This document shows positions 34,963 through 46,877 of a stretch of 64,000 bases of DNA, piece by piece. Numbering within the stretch: the stretch's first letter is position 1; each line of letters opens with the position of its first letter. The notes beneath the pieces are model-generated. The model saw only the letters and a list, made by a program, of their open reading frames with translations. It had not been told where the DNA came from and ran no database searches. The stretch is from Portulaca oleracea (Eukaryota > Streptophyta > Magnoliopsida > Caryophyllales > Portulacaceae). The stretch is taken from NCBI GenBank assembly GCA_029582165.1, contig CM055893.1:27830679-27894678 (forward strand). Direction: 5' to 3'. A program made the translations under genes and the position numbers.

Positions 34963-35212
34963 ACCACATATGCGTATAAATGCATGCTCTCCCATGTAAA
35001 CACCAGCATATCAGCTGGCAATGGCATACTCTAGCCACTTTTTACATCCTAAATTTTACCGTATGCTTTATTTCCATATGTAGAGTAGGAAAATTGGGCT
35101 TCTTCATTGGCTGGTTGCTTTATGGTATTATCAATTCTTTGGACTATCACCTACGTTTTAAGGCCAGGCCATCACGAACGTTAGCTACTCCCAAATTCTA
35201 ACGGCCATGTCT
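34963..35212. other. No recognisable feature
   Basis: A short interval between the Stowaway and the next solo LTR. Nothing is supported here. Confidence 0.4.
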
Positions 35213-35937
35213 TGTTGGAAAAAACAATGAGATGGAGATATACGGTCTCATGGAAGATGGGGATCACTTGGGTGGCTAGGAGTCGACGGATAAACTGACT
35301 TCTCTTAAGACTTATTCACTAGACCGTGAAAAGACTCAAGGGTAAAACTTTACTTCTTGTAAGCAAAGTAACAAGATTTCTCAAGGTACTCTCAAAGCGT
35401 TGCTGCAGTCAACACTTTAAGAGTGTGGTGAATGCTCTCTAGAAAGGAAGAAGATGATGATTGAGGGTGTGGATGAATGTGCAATTCATCCACCTTATAT
35501 AGAGAACTTATGGAGCCAAAAGAGAGTCAAACTTTCCAATTGAATTAAGTATAATCCAAGGGATTAGGTTGACTAATATTCATGAGAAATCATGACGAAT
35601 TTCTCAATCAATATTATCCATAAACATGCATAATATCAATTGACCACGAGGAAAAAATCAAGGGATTTCAAAATTAATCCTAGCAATGCTCAACGCGACC
35701 CATGTTGGATCAACACGGTCCGTGATGAAGCCAACACGACCCGTATTAGATCAACACGGACCATGTTGATCTTGAGCACACTTTTTAAACTCTCTAGACA
35801 CCAACACGGGTCGTGTCATACTGAACACGATCCATGTTGAGTCCATTTTCTTTGTTTAGCTCTTATTCGACCTCCCGGTCGATCCTATGCTTATACCTTA
35901 TACTTATATGCCTCTTAACTCTTGAAATACTCCAACA
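35213..35937 (-). mobile_element. Solo LTR with acacgacccgtgtt-type motifs
   Basis: On the minus strand it starts tgttggagtatttc (35937) and ends ttttttccaaca (35213). Flanks tgtct / tgttt form a 5-bp duplication with one mismatch. A TATA box, ctctatataaggtgg, lies on the minus strand near 35490-35505. About 200 bp upstream of it in the LTR's orientation (35695-35840) is a cluster of caacacg(g/a)(c/t)ccgtgtt-like near-palindromes. Confidence 0.8.
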
Positions 35938-35980
35938 TGTTTTTGCCAATTGATAATCTATGGCCTTTTCCCTCTTCTAC

Positions 35981-36066
35981 TTTGTTGGGATTCGGCCATG
36001 AGTAAAATTGTTCCACATCGGAAAAATTAAAGAGAAAGGACATGGTTGTCGAAAGGTGATCATTAA
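35981..36066 (+). mobile_element. TRIM LTR fragment
   Basis: The sequence tgttgggattcggccatgag followed by ccacatcggaaaaattaaag matches the start of the TRIM 3' LTRs at 2320 and 9323. Similarity is lost after about 85 bp. No primer site or interior is present. Confidence 0.75.
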
Positions 36067-36072
36067 TACTAC

Positions 36073-36431
36073 CTAATAGTAGCGGTGGCATAAATTAGGT
36101 TTGGTGAAATTGGGTTCGTGCAATTCGGACAAAATTCTCAAACGTACCTGAACTTTGTCTGGATTTCAAATTCAGACATTTTGTTATGTCCGAACCTTGT
36201 CCCGAATTGTCTAAATTTATCAAAACCCGAATTTGTTCGAACATTTTGTTCGAATTGCCGGGTTCGAACATTATCCGAATTTGTCCGAACCCGAATTTGA
36301 AACAAAAGTCGGACGTTCGAATTTCTTACCCTTGACCCTGAACTCGTCCCGATTTTAGAATCGGACATGATCGAATTGCCCGAATTTAAAATTTAAACAA
36401 AAATTGATGACCAATTTTTGCCAGCGCTACG
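36073..36431. mobile_element. hAT-like MITE
   Basis: The inverted ends gtagcggtggcataaatt and aatttttgccagcgctac are close to those of the MITE at 34386. The interior shares its ttcggac / gtccgaat repeats. I could not find a convincing 8-bp target duplication. The same motif type continues weakly to about 36840 without clear boundaries. Confidence 0.6.
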
Positions 36432-36845
36432 TAAATTTGGACATGGGAAAAATTAGTTTGTGAATTGATGACCAAAAACGTTGGCTACTTCTCCAAATTT
36501 TCGGGAAAAATTAGTTCGATCATTTTGAACCATTGAACAATTTCCGGACCCATTTATGTGTGAGCTTACACTAGGTTTTAAATTACATTCATGTACAATT
36601 CGGTACCTGACAGTAAGACATTTTCTTCACTATCAGACTAGGTAGAAAAGTAAGAATGTGCCCTCATGTTTTAATTCAGACAGGGGACATTCAAGTTCGG
36701 ACATATGACAATCATATTTGAACACCAGTCTTCCGGGTCTGTGTCCAAGTATGGTCTCATCTTTTGAATTGCTTACTAAATAGGGTCTAGGTAATAAGTC
36801 TTTTTTATCGATTCGACCGAACTCGGAATAACGTGAACCCAAACT

Positions 36846-38640
36846 TTTCCCATGCCTTAGCTTATGCCATCTTTCAAGATTGTCTCTCTACGCGATTCTC
36901 TTTACACGAAGCAGATTCTTGAAGAAAGACATAATACTACTAACCAGATCTTCAAATCAAAATTGAAGGTTAGCTAACTTGTTTGCCCACATGTGTTGAA
37001 GATGATCATTCAATTTACTTCAATAGCTTGAGTTGGCTAGGCTTTCCTTTTGACCCTACCTCAATTGTTGACATCATCTTGAGCTTATTGCACGATGGAT
37101 TCCAATCTTTCATGATGGATTACCTCAGGCAAGGGCAAGGTTATAACATGTTGAAGTTGCGGAAGATGCTTATAGAAGTTGAGAAGGACTCAATTTCTTC
37201 CAATAGGCTTACAAGATTGTTTCAAAGGTCAAGAAGGGAAGGTGCCTCAGACGGTCTGCTAAGTCAAGAAGGGCCTTGAAGATCATGACGACTAGTGTAA
37301 GGCTGTTACGAAGGTTTAAGATCTCTAGGAGAAGGTCTGCTAAAGTACCTAACGGGCTTGGTGACTTGGAGTTTGAGAAATGAGGTTTCTTAAATCAGGT
37401 ACATATGTGATTGAAAATATCCTCAATGTCGATACTTTTCGGTATTAGATACCAGCTAAAATCTCACATTTCTTGAAATGTGCAAGATTATAGCTGAAAA
37501 GTGGACGAGACCGCAAGGAAAGGAGTTGATCTTAGCATGAGAAACAAGCAAGTAGTTGCTAGTTTATGCTTTAAGATTATAGTTTATCTTTTCCTTCCGA
37601 ACGAGTACTTGAACTCAATAATTGGTTATTTTGTTCATGTAATTAATCAAAAATTAGATTTCTGTTTCGGGTTTTGGAATGGATGCTTATTCCTTTTGAA
37701 ATTGTCAAGTCGATGCTTTAATTTCTAAGGAATGAATCTATTATAATATTGGAATTTATTGAATTGGTAGTATATTTTAGATTCTGATTAATATATTCAA
37801 TACACTAAATGAAAAATGAGTTGATTGTATGACTCAATACTTTGCAATTTCAGTTTTTCGCTCAAGCCATTTTAATCAGAACAGGCATCCATATTTTGCT
37901 TTGTGCAAGCATTTTTTTTTAGGTTGGACATTGAATCTGATGGGACTTTATCAGCTTTTTACTGGAATTGGTGAGTGGGCTAGTGAACGTTTAGGGTGGA
38001 TGTACTTGGCTCTACAAGAAACTATTACCAAAAGTGTGCGAAAATACTTCATTGTCTTTATGACAATTCAAATGGACATACTTATGCGATTTGATTCGTC
38101 ATGATTTAGAATCCTTTAAAAGGGCTTAAAGCTTTCCTGAGTGAAGTATAGGAACTACCTGGCAGGATAAAATTAAAGCCCTTCAAGTGAGTCAAGGTGC
38201 TAAAGTTTTGAGCCAAGAGTTCAGTTTTCACCGGAGAGATCGTGAAATAGTTTCACAACTCTCATTCCTTCAAAAACACCATGGTTGATGGTGTGTCTAG
38301 CAAAAGGAATCATACCCTACTAGATGTGGTATGATCGATGATTCTTGAGTCCAGAATCTTATAATTGCTTTCGGGGCACGTTCTTGATAATCACATATCT
38401 CTTCTGATCTTTTCTAATCATGAAAGCTACTAAGAAAGACACTATATAAGATATGGAGAGGAATTGTTCCTTGTCGATCTCTTTTTATTTGGGGTTGCTA
38501 GAATCGTCTATTGGTTTGACTTGTTATCGTCTTGTACTTAAATCAGAAGATGATTTCTTTGTGGATTGTCAAAAAGAAACTAAAGGATGCATGTTCTTTA
38601 CTCGTTATGAGATTAAGTGTTTGTGTTTCAAGTTTTTTTC
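36846..38640 (+). pseudogene. Copia gag-protease-integrase remnant, heavily decayed
   Basis: A gag-like block lies at 36983-37190 (LGFPFDPTSIVDIILSLL, then FQSFMMDYLRQGQGY). A protease-flank block lies at 37500-37640 (KGVDLSMRNKQVVASLCF, then IIGYFVHVI). This matches the Copia layout after the DTG motif, where DTG itself is degraded. An integrase core follows at 38040-38340 (KYFIVFMTIQMDILMRF, then DGVSSKRNHTLLDVV, which aligns with the NGVSERRNRTLLDMV of Copia integrases). An integrase C-terminal block is at 38540-38640 (DDFFVDCQKETKGCMFF). The order is right for Copia and every part is frameshifted. Reverse transcriptase was not found. Confidence 0.65.
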
Positions 38641-39195
38641 TCCTTAGAGATCATGCTAATCTCTAAGAGAAAGGGGTGAAGAGATTTTATGAACTTAGTG
38701 AGGTTCATGAGCCACAACCTACATCCCTAACTATATCATATCCCATTACACTCACCCCTTTTCTTTGTCATTGTCACAAATTAAAAGCAAGGGATGAGGC
38801 ATAAGTAGTCGTAGATTAGTTGGATGAGGATCAATCAGTTGAGGACCGAACTAAATGGGTTGAGGGACAGTTAAGTATAGAACAAGTGGAAGAATTTCTT
38901 TATTAACCATCTTTGAAAGTCAGGATTCTTTCGATTCACTTAGTGTCATGAAATTATGAAATGCACTTTGGTCACACAACTAAGTTTTGAACTTAGAGGT
39001 CTTCCCTGGATGCGTGAGAGCTATTAGGAGATTGAGTGAATCATTACGGTAACGAATCGACATGGATAGTTTACTCGGTGGTTGTGAGGCTCTACTAGTT
39101 GTTAGTGTCCTACATTCGTAGTGGTGACTATGAAATAGACCTTTAACCAGTAGTGGGTCTCCAGTTTTCTTTTTTATCATTCTAATTCAGAACAT
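38641..39195. other. Unassigned sequence after the Copia remnant
   Basis: No domain was recognised. The last part (39168-39200, ttttttatcattct and atactgtcaaaaaaccaat) matches the 5' LTR end of the Copia element at 57142-57490, so a scrap of that LTR family may be present. Confidence 0.4.
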
Positions 39196-39905
39196 ACTGT
39201 CAAAAAACCAATTGGTTTTAAGAATATTGTAAGTGTTTAAGATAAATTTAAAGGCCAACACGAGTGTTAATGCACTCATACTGGTCAACACAGACAAATA
39301 CAAGACCAACACAAGTTATGTTGGTGGCAAGAAGCCAAGGAAATGCAAGAGAGGAGCAACACGACCCGTATTGCTTCAACAGGGGCCATGTTGGCCCTTA
39401 CACAGGGTTGCTTTATTGATGATTAATTAATGCTTCCAACAGTAAGTTTGATCCGGATGATTAATATATAGTCACATTCCACCATATGATCTTTGACCCC
39501 AACAACAATATTTCTATTTTCTAAAATAGCAAGTGGTCAAACGTTTGGTTGTGATCTTGATCCTCTTTTAGGGCCCTCTTAAAGGTAGTTGACCAACCCT
39601 AGAGGGCTTCCCTATAAATAGAGATGTTTCTCCATTTGAATCATCCTCTCATCTAATCACATTTTTGTCTATTGTTCAGACTACAATTATACTTGACTGA
39701 TTGTACTATGGTTCTACCTTGGTGTGACAAACAAGTATTTCTTTGTATTTCTAGTGAGACTAAATTTATATTTTTGAACATTTACGGTATAGTAATAGTT
39801 CTTAATGAAAATGTGTTCATCCATGACCTTAGTGTTGTCCAAGTGAGTGATTTCATGGTTTTTAAACCATCTCAATTCTCAAACACTCCTTCCTCGAGCA
39901 AAAAC
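39196..39905 (+). mobile_element. LTR-like segment with a TATA box and palindromic motifs
   Basis: CG-rich motifs such as caacacgacccgtattg (about 39357) and caacacgagtgttaatg (about 39250) occur at 39245-39410. They precede a TATA box, cctataaatagagatg, near 39611 by about 200 bp. The layout resembles the solo LTR at 35213 in the opposite orientation. Termini were not resolved. Confidence 0.4.
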
Positions 39906-41035
39906 TAACTCAACATAAAGCTAAGCCATAATTGTTATAGGCTAATTCTTATGGTCAATAAACTTGGGTCTAGAGCCCAATAATTATCAAAAAAGAAATT
40001 GTTATAGGCTAATTAGGTTTTCATTCTGAATTTATATCATGCATTCCGCAATTTGTAAGAGTTGGGAACTTCATTTGAAACGTCAAACTCTTAGCAAAAC
40101 CCACAGAAATCAAACTAACACATATATATATATATAAGATAATAACATAAATCAACTTCAGTTACAACGAACTTTCGTTTTTCTTTTTAATTTCATTGTT
40201 GTTTTAATAATTTAAGTAGTCTCTAATATCCCCTATGATGCACGGGTAATTTTTTAATATTATTTATTTTCTAGAGTAATTTTATATTAATTATTAATCC
40301 AATCTAATAAAAATATTATTTGTTATGGAATAAACTATCATTTGAGTTTATTTTATTTCATGACCATGATAATTATGGGTAAATAATTTACTTTTATTTT
40401 TTGTCATAAGGATGTTTATTATTTGAAAAAATTGTTACGACAATAATTACGTAACAATTGTACTTTCTTATTATTTTTCATTTTATATTCGTAGCTTTTA
40501 ACCTCTTTTTCAACTTTTCAATTTATCCTTATTCCAATTTCTTAATCCCTTTTTGGTAGCTTACATATAATTTGAATTTTTTATTGTTAAAAATATATAT
40601 ATAGTAGTTTCTAAGATAATTATTTAAAAGAATACGAAACAATAGTATATCTTTTCACGAAAATTTTACTCTAGTATCTATTATTATAATTTATTTCTAA
40701 GATTCTGGTCATAATATTATAATAGTAAATTGATGAAAGGAAAATTAAAAATTGCTCTAGTTTTGTATTAGGTATTTGTAGTTGATGTATATATGACCTT
40801 ATGTATTTCTTTTTATTTTTTTGAAAATTTAAAATGTTTTAATTATATATGCATTAAATATTGGTAACTTATGTATGATTTTAGGTATTTCAGTAATAAA
40901 TTATGTAGGTTTGAAATTTGCTTTGGATTCACTAAACCTTCTAAATTATTTCTTTTAGGTTTGGATTTTCCTCATGAGCTTGTATTTTAATATATTTAAT
41001 AGATTATAAATTAGTATTAAACATTGAGTTCACAC
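39906..41035. other. AT-rich intergenic sequence
   Basis: Very AT-rich, with no ORF of note. A cccctatgatgcacgggt string near 40229 recalls repeat-end hairpins common in plant genomes, but no element boundary could be defined. Confidence 0.35.
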
Positions 41036-41705
41036 TGTAAACGCAAATTTCCGAGGTCCAAATAAATAAACACAAGAAATTAGTGAACAAATATAATATA
41101 TTAATTTCAAAGGATTTTGGGTACAATCTCTATGTATTTGTTACAAAATAAAATGTAACTCCTCCAATTCGATCTCCTTGAATGAACTTGAACGAGTCTT
41201 GAATGAATATGGTTTTGGATGAATGTGATCTTGGATGAATATAGTCTTGAATGAATATATTCTTGGATGAATGTGGTCTTGAACGAAGGTCGTAGAGACT
41301 TGATCCCGATCAAGAGGAAGTGGTTTGATCTCCCACGAATGGACGACACGAGATTAAGATTTGATGTGCTTCCTATCTTCGAGAGAGAGAGTATGGGACT
41401 TTTGAGTCTTCCTTTGATGTTTTTTCTACTTTCTCCAAATGAAGAAGAAGGGTCTCTATTTATAGAGAATATGGATCAACATTTAGGCCCATTTAACTCC
41501 TTTAAAAAAAAAAGAGAAATATTTATGTATCACCCATGACACGTGGCATAATTTAATTGGCCAAAATATAATATCATTTAATTTATAATTAAATGATCCA
41601 CCATAATTAATTTTGACATATGGCGGGTTATAATTGGCTGAATTAAAATTATTTTAATTTCCACGTGGAGAGTCTTGATTGGTTGACGAATTTTTGCCTT
41701 CTACA
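41036..41705 (-). mobile_element. Gypsy-type LTR, reverse strand (copy A)
   Basis: Termini are tgtaaacg and cttctaca, so the minus strand reads tgtagaagg to cgtttaca. A TATA box, ctctataaatagagacc, lies on the minus strand near 41452-41468. A minisatellite of tcttg(g/a)atgaatat units fills 41180-41290. A purine-rich stretch (tctcgaggggcat on the minus strand) adjoins the right end, consistent with a polypurine tract. The element's interior would therefore lie to the right. The right two thirds are repeated at 60413-60877. Confidence 0.75.
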
Positions 41706-43370
41706 AATGCCCCTCGAGAGTTGGCCGCGCTTACGACTTGGTAGCACTTGCCGCGGTCGGGTCTCGAAACTTGTACTTGACACTTGCACAATTTGACTTT
41801 GTACATTACCCAGGTCAATTTTGACTTGGTAGGTATGGAAGAATTTTATCCAAATTGTCCAATTAAATCTCATAAATTTTTGATAGGAATAATTAGAAAA
41901 ATGGGAATGCCATCCCATATCTTTAACAAGCACACAATATTACAACAGCATCAATTTGATTGTTTCGTGCTGAGGCAAGAATGCCAAAAATATCAAATTG
42001 TATTCCAAGAAGCTGTAGATGGATATCTTTCAAAATTGACACCAAAATCCTTATTTTCCATAACAAGTTTAGCCACTCCCTTTTAATACCATCTTCTGCT
42101 GGCTCCGTTGCAATGAAGATGCCAATTGTGTTGTACATTTCCATCTCCAATCATCATCCTTGAATCACCATCAGTCTCGTACAATGAAGATGGTTAGAGA
42201 CCATCACACCAATTTGAATAAAGAGATCCATATCTCTTTTTAGTGGAACGATGAATCCCATTATGCGTTGCTTGAGTTGGTCTCTGTACCCTCTTTTGCC
42301 AAATTTCTTTCACAATCCTGCTTATGGGAATTGAAAACTAAGACCATTATGGTCTTTCACGTGTTGACATGCCACCAGCCATATGCCACCCCTTTTTCCA
42401 CAAAATCGTATGTTTATGCCCAACTGATCGATTGATGGTTGATTTCCAAAATCAACCCTTCCCTCAATGCAGTACTTAAATGGAATCACCTAGTTCAATA
42501 GCGCAAGTTAAATCTAATCTAACCGGGGAGTTATAGAAAAAATGAGATTTCAAGTCTAAACACTTTAGACTTGAACTTGGAATTCCTTAGATTCGATGTT
42601 TGAATAAGACATGAAGTGGAACTAGTTATGAGCATGACATCATATGCCACAAATATCAAACTATGCCCAACCTCATTGTTTCCAATACAATCATGAGAGT
42701 CATCGCAAGTACGACGTCTAACACAACAATTACTTGACATTGATGGTGATGGTTTCTTCTACTGCCGCTAGACGATTCTCATGCTCATACATAGCTTGTG
42801 TTAATTCATTAATATATTTTAAAGGTTCAACATCAAATTTACAATTATAAACACAATAGTTTAGGGGAAGGGATTGAGACTCAAGGTACTCGAAAACGTT
42901 CACTTTATTGAATGCAGGAACAGATACAAAAACATCAGCAGATTCAGACTCAACTATAGACCCACTAGTGCTCGACTTAGGCTGGACCTTGCAAGGCTCT
43001 TCTAACACGAGGGTACATTTATTATCGGCAAAATCGACCTAGGACACTTCATGGCAATTCCCATGCAGAGACCATAACGCTAAGGTCAAACTCAGGATTG
43101 GACATGACAACAACCGACAGATCAACTTTCTTTTCTACCACTTGTCCTTGGCCAAATAACAAACCAAACATGTTTCCTCCATGGAGCAAAGTCCACATGA
43201 GAAGTGGATGCTCATCGAGCTTCAGAAAGATAGCTTGTTTCTCCTCCTTCACCGGGATTTCACAAGCATTGAAAATTTAGATTTAATGGTGATGGTTAAG
43301 AGTATCCCCTTTGGGCATTTGAAAACCATTCCTAAATCTCTTGCATCTTTATCCATTAACTGTTAATAGT
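41706..43370 (-). other. Possible retroelement interior with an unidentified ORF
   Basis: The minus strand has two adjoining ORF pieces. Piece 43252-43049 contains LKLDEHPLLMWTLLHGGNMF and FGLLFGQGQVVEKKVDL. Piece 43008-42730 contains ESADVFVSVPAFNKVNVFEY and INELTQAMYEHENRLAAVEE. They join by one frameshift. I do not recognise the family. The position upstream of a polypurine-like tract and LTR suggests a retroelement-borne ORF, but it could be a decayed host gene. Confidence 0.35.
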
Positions 43371-43869
43371 GGTGGTTAAGAGTATTCCTTTAGAGTTCCA
43401 TTAGTGGCAACCTTTCCATAAAACTTGGTGAGAATATCCATGGTGATTTGACTAAGAGCTGGGGAACTACTCCTTTAAGCCTTCATTTGGGTTCCAAAGG
43501 TTGATCTTAATGAAGTACTCTTTAGAGATTAATCATATATTCTCATTTGCTTGTTTTTGTTGAGTTTTGTTTGATTAGTCATAAAACCCCTAAATATTGA
43601 TAGTGATCATGAGTTCTAAATAGGATATTTTCATATCCTTGGTTGATTGGTGGATCTTAGGGAACTTAATCTTTCACGTTATTAGTCTCTGCTAGATCAT
43701 TTGCACATCAGTTATTTCACTTATAATAACATGCACTTGCCTGCAACAACCTATATCAACTTGCATTTACACTAAACTACATCAACCTGCATGTACCTGC
43801 ATATCAAATGCATTAAAGAACATCATAATTAATTAAATAAACCAAGTCCATTTGGTGTTATCTTTTTTT
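43371..43869. other. No recognisable feature
   Basis: No ORF or structured repeat is supported. A short ctgca(t/a)-rich run (acctgcatgtacctgcat) occurs near 43788. Confidence 0.35.
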
Positions 43870-44560
43870 TTTGTTTATATTTTAGCATTGAACATCTTTG
43901 CCCCTATAATCAGGATATAAGGGGAAATTTAAAATTTACAAATTATAAATACTCTCTAGATACTCTCTTCCTCCATATATAATATAATATAAAGGAAGCT
44001 TAAGGACGAAAAAATTGTTTGAACTAGCTACTTGCCTAGAAGCTTGCTTTGTAGCTTGTATTCACACTCGAATTTATTCTTTTGTCATCGAATAATACAA
44101 ATCCTACTTGGTGGCTTCATTACCTTGCCTTTTAGCTTGTGTTCACATAAAAATTTACGCTTTTACCTAGGAATATAATAATAAACAGTCAAGTTTGTAA
44201 CTTCACTAGCTTACCTTGTAGCATGTATTCATGTTTCTTTTTTTTTTTTAAATTTTAGCATTGGACATCTTTGCCCCCTAAAAGTGGTTTATAATAAGGA
44301 TATAATGGCTAATTTAAAACTAACAAACTATAAATACTCTCTTCCTCTGTATATAATATAAAATAAGTTTAGGGACGAAAAAATTGTTTGGACGAGTTGT
44401 TTGCCTAGAGCTTGCTTTTTAGCTTGTATTCACACTCAAATTTACTCTTTTGTCCTCGAATAAAATTTACTCTTTCACCTTCGAATATAATAATAAACAG
44501 TCAAGTTTGTAACTTCACCAGCCTGCCTTGTAGCTTGTATTCACGCTCTCTTTATTTGAA
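43870..44560. repeat. Two diverged tandem copies of a ~380-bp unit
   Basis: Shared blocks in the same order are ttagcattg(a/g)acatctttgcccc (43880 and 44257), gacgaaaaaattgtttg(a/g)ac (44004 and 44372), tagcttgtattcacactc (44054 and 44421) and aataataaacagtcaagttt (44177 and 44490). A third partial copy with the same tail blocks is at 45180-45370. There is no coding content. Confidence 0.75.
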
Positions 44561-45127
44561 AATGATGTTGGGAGAATGAAGGGTGGTTCTCCATCTCCCC
44601 TCCCCCGGCGCGGTAATAACTACAATAACTAAGGAGTCTAACATCAAATAAAACTTTATATCCAGACCAATCAATTTGAAAAGTGGGCTAAATACATGTC
44701 AAGTGTATATTTAGATAAGGTAAATACATGTCCGGTATATTTTGGATTCGGGTAAACACGAGATAGGTATATTTCGATTTCAAGTAAATATAAGTAAAAT
44801 GTATTTCAAGTTCGGGTTAATACAGGTCAGATATATTTCAGATTCGGGTAAATACAAGTTGGATATAACTTGATAATAGAAAAGACTAAAATTCTTAACA
44901 TATGACAATTTTTAAAGCATCATAATTTTTATGAGTATGCAAAATAAATTAATGTACATTGTATTTGAAAAGTGAATATAGTATTACATATAAAATTATA
45001 AATACTTGTATTGTTCCTTATAATTTTTCATACTTGTTAAGATTTAAGGTAAATTAAATTATGCTTAATAAAATAGATTTTATGTGCATCATTGCACCAA
45101 ATATATATGATAAAACTATAACTTTTA

Positions 45128-45158
45128 ACCTGTGCCTCGCATAGGTAACCTTTTCTAG
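45128..45158 (+). other. Possible Helitron-type 3' terminus
   Basis: An imperfect hairpin, acctgtgcctcgcataggt (45128-45146), is followed after 8 bases by CTAG (45155-45158). A hairpin about 10 bases before CTRR is the usual Helitron end. No 5' end or helicase was found, so this is tentative. Confidence 0.3.
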
Positions 45159-45370
45159 AGCCCAATACAATAAAAGCAGGGGGAATGAAAAAATTTGTTT
45201 GAGCAACCTAGTTGCATGCCTGCCTATTAACTTGTGTTCACACACGAATTTACTCCTTTGGTGACGAATACAATATAATAACAAGCAGCTTGCATGTTTG
45301 ACTACCTTGTAACTGGTGTTCACATACAAATTTACTCTTTTGCCCTTAATATAATATAATTAATAATAAA

Positions 45371-46380
45371 CTGTAACGCCCTGCAAATTCAATTCTAAAT
45401 TTAACGGTCAAACTCAAACGTTGATTAACATTAACATCGGAAGACTCATTTTTTAATTTTTTTTTAATTGGGCGTTACTACCGTATCCCCGAAGAAATAC
45501 AAGGCAAGAAAGGAAAGACTAACAACTAATCATTAATTACTTCAATTTAATAAACAGAAGAACTTTCAAATTCTAGAACAACCTTACACTAAACATTAAC
45601 TAACTTCAAAGCTAAAACGTAAACTTAACTTTATTCAAAGATCTTCTAACTTCAATCAATCGCCCTCACTTCTAGTTCCCATTCCAATCGCAGAACTCTT
45701 CATCTCAAAACAAAATATTTAAAAACATGAGGATGTCTTAATAATATCTACCCCTAACCGTTAAAATAATTTAAAAGCCATTTCAATTCATTTTAGCGGG
45801 AGAAATGAACAAGTCAAATCTTTTCAAAAATAATTTTCTTTCCCAACCAACCAAACCATCTTTCAAATTTATTAAGCGAGCGGACCTTGCTTATTTGGCC
45901 CTCGAAGTCCAAGACTTCGCTTTAAAGCATGTCTCAATCTCACACTAGAAGAATTCATCCCAATAGCTACACAATTTTTCCTACACCTTCTTCAAATGTA
46001 GAAGCAAAAACATGAGTTTTCAATTTTAGCTACATTTAATAGGTGTAGTAACTGCTTAGTACACCTTAAATGTGTAGCCATGCATATAAAGTGGTGTTGT
46101 TTGATTTGCTACATTTGCAAAGTATATGAAATCTTAAATTTTGCATGTTTTCTTCTATTTTGGCACGTAAGTTTGATTGTTTGGGCGGGAAAAGAAACTT
46201 TTTGGATTTATGTGAAATTTGTTCAATTTTGGTGGCAACGAAAAAGAAGATATTTGTAATTTTGATATAAAATTTGGAGTACAAGAACAAAAAAAAAAAA
46301 GAGAATAAGGAGACAAACGTGATGATTTTATTCATAACCAAATAAGGGGTATATTTATATTAATTACTCGGAAAAATTTT
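45371..46380. other. Unassigned repeat-like sequence
   Basis: Contains tgtaacgccctgcaaattc near 45372 and the partly inverted attgggcgttacta near 45468. Both resemble the starts of chromovirus LTRs. No terminus pair or coding domain can be assigned. Confidence 0.3.
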
Positions 46381-46384
46381 GCAC

Positions 46385-46635
46385 AATATAGACTTGTATA
46401 GAAACAAAATATTCTATCACCACGAGTCTCTCCAGCATCTTTCGTCCTCGCTCACACGCTGCCTGGAAAGGCTTCCCAGGAGGTCACCCATCCTTACACT
46501 ACTCCCAGCCAAGCATGCTTAACTAAAGAGTTCCCAACGGATGAACTACTATTAAAAAAAAGGTGCACCTTGGTGATATAAATAGTCATTTCAATCCCTT
46601 TAAACCATATTTAACCATATATCTCGGATGTTACA
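46385..46635 (-). mobile_element. Cassandra TRIM LTR with 5S-rRNA-derived block
   Basis: On the minus strand the LTR starts tgtaacatccgagatat at 46635. It then has a TATA-like tatttatatcacc and a 5S-derived region (46541-46470), followed by aggcagcgtgtgagcgagga. The 5S-like core and the gcgtgtgagcgaggac extension are characteristic of Cassandra LTRs. No second LTR or interior is seen. The 3' end of the LTR is approximate. Confidence 0.8.
46470..46541 (-). other. 5S-rRNA-derived segment with pol III internal promoter blocks
   Basis: The minus strand contains agttaagcatgcttgg (box A region) and ggatgggtgacctcctggga (box C region), both near-identical to plant 5S rRNA. The first third of 5S is missing or diverged, so this is not a functional 5S gene. 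Confidence 0.85.
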
Positions 46636-46877
46636 CCAACAAAGTTCACCAGGATCAAAATTAAATGCTGACCTTAATATGTTAAGTACACCATATCATG
46701 TCACATCAAAGCGAAACATGGTGACTACAACCATTTTGATCTCATCTAGCAAACACGGTACAACCAAAAGAATCCATCTTTTGTTCATCCAAATCCAATA
46801 TCCCAAAAGTCCTGCTGCAAAAGGTGTAAGAGGTCTCATGTAGTAGTCATGAGCGCTGTAAATCACCTCTGAGAATA

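Noticed and set aside
46470..46541. Functional 5S rRNA gene
   Set aside because: Only part of 5S is present and it is embedded in a Cassandra LTR with its own start and TATA-like site.
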